Part shown: positions 1 to 14,771 of the stretch, piece after piece | How positions within the stretch are numbered: position 1 is the stretch's first letter | Layout: the number at the start of each line of letters is the position of its first letter | Origin: Cliona cf. orientalis | Lineage: Eukaryota > Porifera > Demospongiae > Clionaida > Clionaidae | Direction of reading: 5' to 3' | Assembly: GCA_963930775.1 (NCBI GenBank) | Contig: OZ005707.1 | Span: 5,022,001-5,086,000, forward strand | Length of the DNA stretch: 64,000 bases | Translations under genes and position numbers: made by a program | Notes under the pieces: model-generated | The model's database searches: none | Told to the model about the DNA's origin: nothing | Seen by the model: the letters and a program-made list of their open reading frames with translations, nothing else

Positions 1-3000
1 ACTGACTGACTTGAGACTGAGTGACTGAGTGACCGAGGTGACAGAGAGGTGAGGTAACCCAGCCATATCGTTTCATGTCCAACTCTCAAGGACTCTCAAT
101 GGGAATTAACCCCTAGCCAGCAGCCTAGCCCTGGCATGTTGGTTGTGTTGGCATACATACCTTAAAGGGGACAGCTGACTTTTGTTAGTCGTTGCCCATT
201 TCATTTATGACTAAAAGGCGTAGCTATAATATTTTACACATGAGATATTATGTATATACTTACATACTGTGTGTGGAGAGCTACATGTGCGTACATATCA
301 ACTTGGCATGGCAACCATAAGTCAGTAGGCCCGATAGACAGTCTGTCTACTGAAAATATCTAAGACAACCATCATGGCTCTTGCCTCTCCCTCCCCCCTC
401 CCTCCCTCCCTCCCTCCCTCCCCCCCCTCCCTACTTCCATACACAGTACACAGTATTACGTAACAAAGTAGCTGGATAATACAATAATGGCTTTCAGTAT
501 AGCAAGGTGATAACAGGTCAAGCTTTTCCTAGACCATTAGAGTTCTCACGACCATATATATACACACACACAGAGTGATCTACATAGACAGCTTGTCTAT
601 GTTGCTATGGCACTATTTACTCCAATGGGAGTGCAGGCAGTCGAGCCTTTTGTGAGAGTCAACCACCCCTGATGAAAACTTGATCTCTTTTTTTCTCACA
701 CTTGCTGTTCCATAGCGTCACGCACTGTGTTCGTCTATCCGAGACGGGAGGGAGACGAGAGGTCTAAGGCATTTCTGTTACAAAACACCTTTACACGAGT
801 TTTCTAAACAAAGATTAGTGGCGAGCAGTAGTAGACCCCATGGTAGGATGTATTTACTCACGGACACAAGCTCTACAAGAGAAAAGGCGTCATGCCTCTC
901 TTATCTAAACATGATAGTCTTTGGGAGAAAAACTCAACAGCTAGTAGAGAGAATACTAAAAGTATGTTAGCTGTCGGTCTCACAATACTGTTTCCAAGCT
1001 ATGAGTTATATAATAGCACTACAGTACTTAAAGTAAGGCTTAGAAATAATAATTATGTACACTATTAACATGCGAAAATGGATTAATTCTATAATTGTGT
1101 CAAGTCCATAATATTATTACTTGCAGATCGATTTCATTTTGGACTCCACATCTTAGCATATTTACAAATTTTCTCACTCATCCTCTAATAGCTAATTTTA
1201 TACTACTATTTCATTAAGTGCATTAATAGGATAGGCAATCAGATTCTACATTGTACGCACATAATATGGCTATATAGCAAACGCCTGAGGGCATCTATCC
1301 TTCTCCAATACTCTTTCTCTATTTTTTTTTTTTTTCAATTCTTGCACGTTTTAATGAGTGCCAAATTAAATAGATCGGTGGCTAATGAGCAGTCTGCGGC
1401 TGGTGCTAATGAGACCTTTCACTGTATCGTCTTATCAGGGAATAGCTGACCCCAGTGGGAGGCGAACCAGGTATCCAACATGGACACGGGATTCAGTTGC
1501 ACCGAGAATTTTTAGCACGCTCTTTGGTTCTCCGGCTCTAGCTCTGAAACCATATACCCAAACACACAGTGAACTTTCTCCACTCAAAACACACAGCGGG
1601 CCTTCTCAAGTAATGCTAGAATGAATAAAATTAATACTCTTATATTATACAGAATCTGATGGAATCTTCCCCCTTGGAGCTATCCTATTTCATAAGTAGA
1701 CTACTACAAAACAAATAAAGGGTCAAGTGCTGATTTCTAGACGTTTTCCTACATAGGGGCTCCCATTTCTTGCAGCTGTATATCCAATAAAATTAATAGC
1801 TCTTAAGTAATAGTCCCACTGTTAAGATTTATGAGTACGGTAGACTATACAATGTCAATATAAGGAAGGTGCATTCACAGGGAGAGAGTCAAGAGCTACA
1901 GAAATAATTGTCTGGAATTCTTAGCCATGCAACAATGCAAGTGGGGAACTTTGTGTAGCCATTGTTCTCACGAAATAAATTATTGGTACATTAATAACTA
2001 TTCCTGCTAATTACTCACAGCCGGCCGGCCATACTGTTCCAATAATTATACAAGCAAACATGCATTTATAGCGTAGGCAGTAATGACACGCTATAATACT
2101 GTACAATAATATGTTATAATAAATATTATGCTATGTACGCGTGTGAATGTTGCAATGATAAGCATCTTGGCTTGCATACATACGCACAGACGTGCGTTTT
2201 TATACAGTGAAACGACGGGTACGGTATGCAACAGCACATTATGCAAAAATTGTGGCCGAGCTAGAGCAGCCACTAACGAGCTGAGGAATGAGGTCTGGAC
2301 CATTAACGTACAATAACAACAACATCACTCACTCGCTCTCTCACACACACACATACATACGGACATACATACATACATACATGCATACATACAAGCTGGC
2401 GGCCCAGACCATGCAACAGAGAGTAACTAGTGTTCTAGATCATAGAAAGTTAATCTTAGGTAATAGTATTGAATATTGAGCAAGGTACACAGAACGCTCT
2501 ACTACACGTAGTGTTCAGATAAGAGACGGCAAACACTTGTCCTCGTACATGACTTTGCTGTTGCTGTCCTATACTTGTTATTGTTATAAGAGTGGTGCTT
2601 AATAATACTGGACAGTCATGTATTATAAAAATATTATTATAGGTGCTAGATAATGGATGCATGCAGTGAGCAGGTGTGTGCCTAGCCTGGCCTGGTTGCC
2701 ATGCACAAAACATGCATGGGGTGTGACAGGTATCAAAATCAATACGCAGATCCTAGGCTATAATGCATATATGGATAGTAATTGAACATAATGTGAAATT
2801 GTCTCCATGCATGAAGGGCGGCATGATCTATTACAGCTGCTCATCTAAGCGAAGCAACTATTAATGATTATGAATTGGGCATATTATGCATGCTAGTGAT
2901 AGACAGTGCATGAGAATTATTAATGTCTCAGTGGAGCTACAGAATCAGGTACACACTATAGCTGCATGGAAGGCAAGTCAATAGAACAAGAAAAAGAAGC

Positions 3001-4755
3001 ACCTTGTCCTTGTTTCCACTAATGGTGGCTCGTATCAATACAAGAGTTGGCTTTATTGAACATGCAGCTGTCATGCCGCATGTCATAGCTACAGGACGGC
3101 CACTCTACTGCACCGGCTCTGTAGCATCACCCACTGGGAATATCAAACATTATGTATACACACGTAGATAGGGAAAGGCATTGGGATGGTTTCCCGGGAT
3201 TGGTTATGGAAGACAATCCTTCCAAATTTCATGCACATAGCATCCAGCAGAAGTAGATACATACTCCTGGCAGTAGCTATGCATTGCATGTATAATATAT
3301 AATATTATGCATGCATGATAGCTCCCTCTATAAACTTAAATACACCATAGAGTGAGATATACAGTCACACAGCGCTATGCACTAGCAGCCAATAATACCC
3401 ACACATACGAACACTAGACACATCTCCATTAATACAGTATCATAAGCACACTGAGCAACTCACTGGAGCATGTTAGTAGCAGGCTCTGTAGCACCAGCAC
3501 TGATAGCAAGACTCTACCAGTCTCTCCTGATCTCCAACAGCTGCAGCACAAGTTCATCTGCTGCCCTCTCACAGCAGTCAATCTATCTCTGCTTGTGAAA
3601 TCCATAATAATCCTCCTACAATTTCTTCAAACTTGCACAGACTTCTTGATATTTATAATAATATAATAATGTAGCGAACTCGGCTAGTATAACAGTAGTT
3701 GTCTCTCTTCATAAACTTATAACAATCTTCCGACTAGCATCTTTCTGTTCAACTCCACTCCGCCGCTCCGAGTAGCTCACTTTCAAGGTCACTCCTATTT
3801 ATATATCTCGAGATGGAGAGAGTTGCTTAGCCTCAGTCCAGTCCAAAGCGAAAGGTCACTTGACAACAGGATGGCGTGTTTACATGCAACGCTCGATAGT
3901 TGCGCGCGAGACTTCGATCTGAACTGTGTGTATTCACTGGTACGCTGTTCACCCTTATTAGAGCGCCTGAGCTAGCCACCACCGCGCTCAGCGTAAATAT
4001 ACACAATAGTAGCCAGCACGTCAGTCTCACCGGCGCTGCACAACAACGATACGTGCGGTGGAAGTGGACGGAGCCATCAAGACGTGGCGTCTGCTCCCAG
4101 ATAATTAATTGCTCGCTTACTGGCGCCAGTCAATTGACTCGGTAAGGGGTCGTCGATTCGCCATGCTCGCATGCAACATGCATACTTCATAGCACCATAG
4201 ATAATAGAGGGGGGATAGCACTAGGGACTAGGCATGATCTTTCTACTGCTCTTGTGTTGCAATTGTGACATAAATATTCCTATGTATAGGCCTTATTTGA
4301 TAATAATTTCCCAACTTAATTTGATGATAATTTCCCAACTTTGGTGCATGCGCATACTGGAAACCATGCATTGATTATGTAGTCCTGCATGGGGACGAGG
4401 CTAAAATAAACTGCACAATGCCATGTCTGCCTATAGCTATACAAGTATATTTTCCTGCACTAATGTCGACTAATGCTTATAATAATGTTTATTTTCACCA
4501 TGCATGCATGTATGCATTCTCAAGGTTGATACTTTGATGTGGTATAATATCGAAACACCTGAACATATAAAATAACACTAGAATCAGAAAAAATCAATCT
4601 ACCAATCTCTATGTATCTGGTAAAAAAATAAACGATTTCTGTTGCTCAACAGCGATGAAAGGTGATTGGGAGTTCATAAACTAAAGCTCTCTAGTACTGC
4701 AAATACAATAAAGTGGCTAGAGTTGATCTGATAAGGTTAGACTAACTGTCTCAGC
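1..4755. other. Left flank without a recognisable gene
   Basis: No reading frame here resembles a known family and no chain of splice-compatible exons could be built. It holds a CCCT-rich tract (about 380-430), a CA/CATA tract (about 2340-2395), a GT/G/GA-rich stretch (about 4838-4890, just past the end of the flank) and many ATTATAAT-type AT-rich patches. A tail-to-end AATAAA on the minus strand at 4488-4493 could be the poly(A) signal of the PDZ-LIM gene that ends at 4756. One weak exon candidate is listed separately at 3464-3557. Confidence 0.5.
3464..3557 (-). CDS. Possible first exon with a signal-anchor-like peptide
   Basis: A minus-strand ATG opens 31 codons (cysteine-rich start, then a hydrophobic run of Leu/Val) ending at a perfect GTGAGT donor in phase 1. 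No downstream exon towards lower coordinates could be linked to it. A second minus-strand frame at 3833-4030 starts with a signal-peptide-like stretch (RLTCWLLLCIFTLSAVVASS) but also has no partner exon. Either could be chance. Confidence 0.15.
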
Positions 4756-7700
4756 TCATGCACAATTCTTGCAGTAGGGCCGACCCAACTTAGCAAAGAA
4801 GGTAGAACCTTCAAGCGGATTTTTGCAAACCTGTGTGTGTGTGTGACGGGGGGAGGGGGGAGAGAAAGAAAGAGAGAGAGAGAGGAGAATTGAGTTTACA
4901 CCAGCAACATGCACTACACAAACAGGAAATTAACGTCAATTATCAACCTTGATAACAATCTACTAGCGATAATTATTAATCTTAGCAGTGGTCAACCGAT
5001 CCTGACCTCGCATCGGAAGCAGTTGGAGTGCCACTGGTGTTCCAGAGCCTCCACCCAGAGCTCATCACCACCAATCTTCTGGCCACAACCAAAGCAAGTG
5101 GCACCATACACAGCTCCAAAGCAATCGGCACAAAACAGCATGCCATTCTCCATGTTGAAACCCTCACCTAGAGCAGAGAGAGTGGACGGGGGGATGGAGG
5201 GAGAAGAAGGATCAAGGGACAGCAGGAGGGAGGGAGGGAGGGAGAGAAAGGGAAAGGGAGAGAAGGAGAGAGGGAAAGTCAGACAGCTGAGTCAGACATT
5301 CTGAAATCAGAGCTGGTCTCCTCTTACCAGTGGAGAGGTCAGCGTTGCACCTTGAGCAGCGGAAATGCTCCTTATGCCAATGCTGTCCCACAGCGCTGAT
5401 ACATGGCTACAGAGAAGAGAGAGAGAGAGAGAGAGGAAATACGATACAGTGTCACACGATGGAGGCTATACCCGCATAAAATTTCATTTTCGTATCATGT
5501 CAGCGGGTGTCAAATGATCTCCCTTGAGACAAACAAAGACGACATCGTGCAAAGAACAAACATGATTAATGATAATTGGCACGGTGGCCGTTGCCAGGAC
5601 AAACAGTCATGTGATCCATCATAACATATTAGCACAGCATCGCATTATCTTAATTAAGAGAGTGGGGTATCAAAAAAGTAATTTTCACACATGTATGTTG
5701 TGCGTGCACGGTTAAGTAGGATTTCAGTTGTGCATAAACATATTAACGTCATAGGTCACAGCTAGAGTGTGCACAATAATAATTATTTCATATTAGATTT
5801 GCAAATAAACAATTAGCAGTTTGTATTTATAATTATTAGGATATCAATCATGTGCATGGTTTAATCTCAAGCAGGAGCAAGGGCATAGGAAGCAATTAAT
5901 TAAGAAGTGGCAAGGCTAGGCAGCGAGGGGGCGTGGCAGCTCCAGTGGTGCGCAGGCATACGTCAAGAACATTTATTATGGTGATGGTCACCACAGTAAT
6001 TAATCGTACAACTGCAGCAGATAGCTCAATCTATCCAGTGAAGTAGCTACAAAACTCGCTATAACCATGAGGTGAATCATTAGAAAAGGTGGTACACCCT
6101 GACGCGTAGCAAATGTACTGCTTCTGACACCACTGAGGAGCCATGGGTTCAATTCTCAGCAGTTGCCCCAGGCCTGTTCTTCCTCTTTAAAATGGTTAAC
6201 TAACGTACGTAGATGAGATGGATGCTCAGTACAGTTCAGCTGCTATCAACACAGACATGACCGTGAAGGCCTCCATCCATATTAGAATTGTCAATACTCC
6301 AGGTATAATATTATGTTCAAAACCAATAACCAATTGATTAACATGTATGGATAAAAGTTTTCACACGGTGTAAAACTTCACAGTTTTCACAGATAGATCA
6401 GCTGCTGTGAAATAAGACCCACAAGAATTTAGATCTAATCATACACCTAGCCTCGTCCCAAGGCTCCCCAGTCTTTCCAATTTGAATTGAATAGCTAATA
6501 CTCAGAGACAGGAAGCTTGGGGGGGATAAGGCTGCGAAGTAAACATTTTCAAACTTAGGGGATGCCATCAATAATAATAAGATCACAATTGCCTACTCAT
6601 GATCGGGTGCAGTAATATTAACGTAATATTAACACCCTCTATCTACACACATGCCACTGTAGGACCTGAAGTAGCCACCAAGTCCCAGCGTTTCCATGTT
6701 ACACTAATATAAACAGGAGCAAGAGAGACTGAAAAGCTGGGGATGGTCCTGGGGACAGCAATATGATGGAAGAAAATACTTAAGAGTAACATACTTATTC
6801 TAAAAGAACACCGTGACATATATGAAAAACACATGTTTTTCTGGCATAAGCATTATTCTAAAAGAACACCGTGACATATATGAAAAACACGTTTTTCTGG
6901 CATAAGCATTATGAGAATTTGTAAAACGCTAGTTTCTTACATTAAATTGGATCACCGTTCCATTAGGTACGGTATATTATATTGATTTGGAAAAGGTGTC
7001 AATTAAAGCAACAGTAATGGAGGAGCATGGCTTAATTACCCCAAGGATAGGTTTCTTGCAGGAGTAGCAGGTCTGTGAGAAGTTGGTCTGGTAGCACGGC
7101 TCACAGAAGATCTTCTCATCTTCAAAGACGAAGGTGGTGTTCTGCAGTGTCTTGTGGCAAGAGCTGCACGCAAAGTGCTCAGGGTGCCACACCCTCCCCA
7201 TTGCACTCGCAAATGGACCTCTGCAGATTTAGTAAAAGTTTAAAATTTATCACAAATTATTATGGCAAGAATCAAAGAAATGCATCATTAATTTTGGAAT
7301 GTCGTTAGCAACCACACAAGTCAGATTCAATCTCTAGTGAAGCTAATATATACAGGTAGGTTAGAGCATCATGGTACATGTACATGTATGTACTTGTATT
7401 CAAGAGTTCACACTAATGAGAATAATATTTACATGTACATTATAGCAACGGCTTGGGATCTACAAGCCATTGATTGATTAATTAGGCAACTCTTATGTAC
7501 GTACGTACCGGATTGGTTGGTTGCAGGAGGCACAGACTCCCTGGCGATCCACTACCTTGCCACTCCCTCCTCCAGGCGCTGGGTGAGAGTGTGAGTGTAT
7601 AAAAATATTACTTGCATATTAGTAGTTCAAAAAGGAATGAAGGCAATTACAAAGATACATAGATATACTTAGAAATCGTTCCACTACTATATGTACAGTA

Positions 7701-10700
7701 CACGTTGTACAGTGGTAGCTAGTAAGCATGGGGAGAGGTCTACTGCTGCAGCTAACCCCTTATCTACTCCTGAGCTACCTTATCAGCAAAAAAATGCCAC
7801 CAGCACATGTAAACATGACTTCCTGCCATGGATACATAGCATCATCTTGTTCTCCAGTCTGTGAGGGAGCCCGGTATACCGCAGGCGTGGTGGGGGGGGG
7901 GGGGGGGGGGCCACCTAGAGGCTACAAGAATTAATATCTAGACCGAATGCTCAACTTAAAAAGGTCCTGCTATAATATGGCAGCTAGTAAACTCACCTAG
8001 ATCAGGTGAATTTTGGTGAGTTCACTAGAGTCAGAAGTTTTCTCTTACCACGATTTTCTGTCCTGTTTTGTGAATTAAGGTACAGTATAGGCTGTTTTTA
8101 TCTCATGACTTAGATCCCCATGGTTACTCACACCTTGTACATGTAAGTCTGGGTGCTGGTACATGGTGTAGTGTGGCGGGAAATACTATGTCATGTTACA
8201 CATGGAGAGGCAGGTGGCAGCTGCACATGTGCTCACAACGATGAAAATATGGAGTCTTCTCTATCATTCTGATATCGTTTTTGTAGACCATTGGTACAAG
8301 AAAACAGGGACCAACTATTCAAAGCATTGGTAAGCAAGCAATGATTCTGGACACTCCAGTACTCTAGGCACCTAACTGCAAGAGCTACAGGATGGACTCA
8401 ATCACACAGTTGTCTGTCTGCGTGCGTGCGTGTCTGTCAGTAACGGAGGGTCAGCGGAAGTGACTTTTGAGTGCAATAAACAAGATATCTCTGACCATTG
8501 GGTGATAGAAGCTGAAACTATACACAACTGTAGGTGATGTCCGTGGCACTATCTACAGACACGAACACTAGCTCCTTTGATGGACTGTACAAAAAGAGGT
8601 AACAATTAACGAACATTTGCCTGCAGTTAGCTAAGCAGCTTCGTTTTAATTTCAAGGCAAGATTTAGCAGGGCAGATCCAAAAATTTCACCAGGGAATCA
8701 CTTATACAACATGTACAGTATATGTATGCCACCCGGTACATGGTGGGGCTAGGGGTGGGGGCAGGCCTGGTTAGAAATGACAACCACCTATTGTGATACT
8801 GCATACAAATTGAAAGAAACATACAAATGTACATGTATGCATACAGTGTAGCTATAGTAGCATTGAAAGCATTGAAAGTAAAATGTGTATGCTCTGATCT
8901 GCTTGGGAGCGTGCGTGTGTTGGTGGCTCGCTGTGTGTGTCTGGATGAGTGAGGGGGTGGGGGTGGGGTGGAGAGGGAGGGGAGGATGCACTATCAGGAG
9001 ATTAAAGACACTAGTCCATACACACTGGCTGGGAAAATGACATTATTACAAATAAATATTATTATCAAGGATTTCCTCTCAGGTATTTGAAAGTTTGGAC
9101 TGCATATGCCGCCACTCAGATCTCTGAGCCCCCCATTCAATTCATTGTCGTGGGAGAAGATGCATCTACTACATGTAAGTACTGACTTTACAACCTCAAG
9201 CTCACCACCCAGGCTCCCTTATCTCTCTATGGATGTGTACACAAGAGAAGAGTTGATTCTCGATAAACAGCATGGGAATCATACAGGGATTAATACAGGG
9301 GGGACCCCAGGATTCCTGCCTCCTATATTTACTATATCTTCTAGGCATATTGTACAGATTTTCAAGGCCTATAGCAATACACTTAGCCCTGTTCCCAAGC
9401 CCTGTTCCAGCGTATGATATTTTTGTGTCCCAAGCCTAATTTTCCAGACCCTATTCCAGGGATTAATGCAGAATTTTTGTAGAGGGGGGGATCCCCTGGA
9501 AATTTCTGAAATTTACGACCTTGAGACTGTTTCATATTACACACGTACATGAATAAAAAGTTTTATCGCACTTTACAATAAGGGAATGGGAGAATTTAGT
9601 AATAGGAATGAAACTATGACTTTTGTATACAGTACTTAATCTAATACAACGTATATGGAAAAACAATAATTTCAAACGTGTGCTTTTCTGTTTTTCATCA
9701 CTCCATATATATGTACACACATTGTGAGAATTTGTAAAAATTATGCTAATTTCTTACATTGAATTGGATCATACGTTGACTACGGTAATTATTATTATGT
9801 GCTCACAGGTTGGCTGTTGCTGTCCTCCGACGTGCATGGTTGCGGTGGCAGGAGGGGGAGGTTTGGGGATCGGAGAGTCCTTGGCCACCTTCACTGTTGA
9901 CATGGTCACCTTGCTGGGAGTGTTGCTAGGAGCTGCAGGTGTGTGAGAATATGACATTGTCTGTTTCTTAGCCTGAGAGAGAGAGGGGAAGAGAGGGAGA
10001 GAGAGAGGTGGGGGAACATACGCTGGGGTCTCTGGGTGCTTTTCCTGACATTGGTGTCTTCGACAGTCATATGCTGAAACTGCTGAGTCGGCGGAGTAGC
10101 AGCTGGTCGACTGTATATAGCATTGATGGCAGAATAGCATAGTGAAACACACTACTGTGACGACCTTTACCAACTCACTTGAAAACACTTGGAGTAGGAG
10201 TGCTGTCGACAGTGATTCTCTTGAAGGCAGGAGACTGTTGAGTTGACGTACCCCCAGATTCCAGACCAGAACCAGGACTGGGAATGAGACTCAATATGAA
10301 TTCAAAATTTTTCATAATCATGAAATTTACACTTACACAAGCCCAGAATCCATATGCTGCACTGGATCAGGAGACACAGCTGCAGGTAAGGGAATAAAAA
10401 TATAATATAAGGAAAGAAGATTCTCGACTGGGGTATGATTAGGTAGAATACTTTTTTCTTCAGCCGAAGTACAGTCTAGGGGCACGACCTTGAATTTCAT
10501 TCAGGCCTAATTAATAAGGGCTAAGAGGTTCAATGGCTCAAATCCCTCATGGCAGAGAAGAGCACAGCTGGTGAGTAGTCAAACCAAGGAATCAGGTGAG
10601 TTGGCAAATTTTACTATTCTCTTGGGCCGTTTAGTGACTACCTCATGCCTGAAGTACATGTATACCAACTCTTTCCCCCCCCCCGACTATAGAAACTATT

Positions 10701-13700
10701 ATGCATATTATGCCACTATTAATAAACGAACAGGATGATCAATGCAGCAGCTTACGTTTCTTTGTTGTGGTTCTGATCGACACAGAGGAGACGGCCGGCT
10801 GGGGAGGGGGAGGGGCAGCAGTGGCATTGGCCGGGGGTGGAGGTGGGCGTGGCCTCTCTCCAGCGGGATGATCCGTCGTCTCTTCGTAGCTGCTGGCAAA
10901 TTTGGTGGAGACCTGGGGGCTCTTAGGGGGGTCATGGGACAGCTTGAGGATCAGGGTAACACCCGTAGTCTTTATGAGCATCATAGCATCAGAGTGGAGC
11001 AGGTTCTCTGTGGAGTCTCCATTGATCTCAAGGATGTAGTCATTGAACCTGAGGCCTCCCTTGGCAGCTTTGCCTCCAGGAGTGATCTGAGAGAAGGAGA
11101 AGAGGAATGTACACTCTGCCGAGCTAGGGTTCGTGGAGCATAAAGGGGAAGAGCACCACATGTCAGCAGCAGCTAAGACTACTTTTGAGGTTTATGATTG
11201 AATCATGAAATTTTTCGTTGATTATGAGCCCAAATCTGTGGATAATTTTCATTGCAATTCCAATTCCAATTAACTACTGAAATCAGATAGCCAAACTACA
11301 AAATGTCAAGTGGGGGGGGGGGGGGGGGGGGGTCTTGACAGTATCCTAAGCCATCAGGCATACAGATTTCCAGCTATAGTACATGTACATACAGCCTGTA
11401 CTTGCACAGTACCCATGATAAGCCTCGCATTACAAAAGGTCTAGCTACATGTACATGTACATGTATGATATAATGGTGACATGATGGTTTGAACTTCCTG
11501 TTGACAACGGCACTGGTTGCCCACGCTACACGGCAACCGCCCACCCAGCTGCCCGCCAACCCAGCCGCCCGCCTGTGTACAAGGCAGTCCATGGGAACAG
11601 ACAGGGACCCATTGCCAGGTATGCATGTTTTTCTCTTGTAGTACAGAAAAAAAGAGACAAGATGGCTTAATGGATGTATACTATACAACACACAAATTAT
11701 AATAGAGAATACATAACGGAGGAGGTCAATTATTAAACAGTACACATAATAACATACTACATGTAGTAGTTAATACAATGCATAATATAACTGTGAAATT
11801 GTGATCACGTATACATGTGCATATAGCCGTAGCCAGGAAATGGTGTGGGCTGGGGGCAAGGGGAGGGGGAGAGGGGGGCACTACAAAAATTTGCACAGTA
11901 GATGCATACATGTAGCTATCACAGTGGCATCTAACCCTTCATTTCATTGCACTGTGCAGGCCAGAGCTATAAGTGAATGTTAGTGTTCATGTACTAGACA
12001 CACACATATGCTCACACACGCACACAAACATACACAGCTGTACATACACGCTAGCTCATTGCCATATATGGTAAAAATGCCTCCCCTTGGCTCCCACCTG
12101 TGGCCTAGGGTCATTGCATATCCGTAACACACACACATGCCAGTGAGTCTGACACGCTAGCTAGGGGCCCGGCCGCCCAAAATGCAGCCACATTAAACAT
12201 GTACTGTACATGTACATACATGCCGGCATGCCGGAGACATTTATGCACCGCACACTGACCACAAGCGTCACAACCTACATTCCTGTGGCAATTGGAGCCA
12301 CCAATTTACATTCCAACCAATTCATCATGGCAAGGTATGCTCCGCTAGGCAGTGCAGGACAGTGAGGCTACATGTACTAGCTAGTAGTCATGTTGACTGT
12401 AATCTTTGTGCTTCAAATGTTGGGACGACAAATTTATGCTGATTACATTGCAGAGTTTGGAATGCATTCACAAAGCGATGCAAGCATTCAATACACGTAT
12501 GAGGAAGGTATTTCACATTCATGTTTGTAGCACTGAATCATTTCCTTGAAAGCGAGTTAGATAAGCTGATAAGCCATCTCTCTATTATGATGGTAAGATA
12601 TTTCTTACTCCACTGCTCCAGCACAAACAAACAGTATAATAATATTCTTATGCCAGTAGAAGTAGCCCTGTTAACTGGGGCAACTCATGATCACATTTTA
12701 GGAAATGAGAGTGCTTTAAGGAGATCGATATCCCGATACCTACACTATATGCATGGCCCCAGCTATGTATATTGTATATACAGAATTCCCCTTGAAATCG
12801 AACACTTTGGAACATCTCAAGGGTATCCGGAATAAAGAGGTCTAGGTTCTATCGTGCATGCTACATCCTAACATTGTAGGATCATTAAATTTTACGTTCT
12901 GTGCACGAGAGATATGGAGATTTGCAGGATCAGTATATACAATAACACAAATTTATTTCCGGCTATACGGTACACTAATCTTGCACCCCATGACGCAAAC
13001 ACAAGTCTCTAATTTTATAAATATGCGCACAATTTCTGTTTCAATTTGCCAGACTGGGAGCATAATAGCATATGTAGTTATTATGAATAACATCAACATG
13101 CACAATAGTTTTGGGATTAATTTGATTAACAAAGTACAGAGGAGAAATGGGAAATCAACCTTATCTTGATGAAAAAATGAACAGTACAAGCTAGTGCACT
13201 GTAAGTAGCCTCATCCCTAGCTCCCGGGGAGGGGGGGGGGCGGGGGGGGGGGGGGAGGGGGTGGAGGGGGTGTGGGGGGACAAGGCTATTGTATAGATAA
13301 AAGACAATGGAGTTACTACAAACATTTATCAATGATAGTATCACAGATGCATTTATGGCAATGGAAACAGCAACTCTGTCATTACTATTGTATATTGTGA
13401 TGATGCATCCGATGTTTGCCAAATGATGTCATTCAAGTAGTGAATATGAGTTGAACACACGCCGAGGGTAGTGTGTCTACTCTCTTCCAAAAAAGGCAAC
13501 ATTAAAGAGAAGCTAGCACACACACGTGCGTGTAACCCATACAATGCAGAAATCGCACACCGAAATGTTGTCAAGCATTTCTGAAATACCATCAGTAGAA
13601 TTTTGGTATTTAATTAACACGAGTTAGAGGGAAACAGGAGGAGGAAAGAGAAAGAAGAGAGAGAAGATAGAGAAAAAGAGAGGGAGGAAAGAGAAGGAAG

Positions 13701-14740
13701 AGAAGAGTGAGAGGGGAGAGAGGATAGAGAAAAAAGAGAGGGAATGAGAATGAGAGAGAGAGCGGGGAGGAGGAAGGGACAAACGGAGAGAGAAAGAGAG
13801 GGAATGCAAGAGGAAAGATACCTGTACAGTAGCTAAAACAACTGAAGTGTAGGTGGATCCATTAAGGCAACAAAAATCCTCACATCTACATGGAAGTCAC
13901 CAAGCAGCCCACATCAAACTCCATACCAGCATACCAGCATACACCCACACATCTTAACACTATAATATCATCATTCTGAAGGAACCGTGATTAATTTGTG
14001 TTGGTACACAACCAATAATCCACCCGTACAACTATAAAAGTCCAAAATTTGAGCCACAAGTGATTGTACTTATTTGAGCGACAGCTCATTAGACCTGAAG
14101 GTACATGCCATGGGCATAATTAACACACAAAAACGCACACATGGTGCATGCAAGTGGTATGTAGATGGAGATACAATTTCGCAGTCTAAATAACATTCCA
14201 TTCAGCACAGGTCCACCAAGTAAGGCAAGGAGAGGCCATGGCTTGGAATGAATATAAACAAGACAAGATGGTGGTGTACTTGACGGGGTACAAATTGCCT
14301 ACCAAGGACAATTCCATTATCGACAACTATTTCCTTGTGGTACTAGCGATCGATGCATCATAATAATATTATTATTAATATCACTGACATGATATGACAT
14401 CACACAGAGCTAGCCAGCAGGATCGGTATTAACAAGTACACAGAATGAGTTATCGCACTGGGAATTGTTACGTTGTTGACAGAGCACCCTGCATGCACCC
14501 ACAGTGGCCCCTTACACATAACACGATTACTATTATCGATCGATCGATCGATCAGGAGTACATTAGAGTGTGTGTGTGCATGTGTTCAGGAAATTATATT
14601 GTGTGTGTGTATGTACATGTATACTAGCAGGAGTACACACACATATCATTATAGCCTTCTCCCTATACATGTACATGTATATAGGTCCTGGCAACATTTC
14701 AGCATGCAAAAAAAATCTAGAAATGGGTTTGGAGAAATAC

Positions 14741-14771
<31 letters not shown>

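Noticed and set aside
1385-1624. 79-codon plus-strand frame; another frame of the same stretch faintly resembles an Ig domain (NETFHCIVLSGNS)
   Set aside because: The Ig-like frame has several stops and no splice sites; the open frame has no family resemblance.
6115-6180. tRNA-like B box (GGGTTCAATTCTC)
   Set aside because: No convincing A box at the right spacing and no stem pairing.
13624-13809. Ser/Leu/Phe-rich minus-strand frame
   Set aside because: Pure product of the purine-rich tract.
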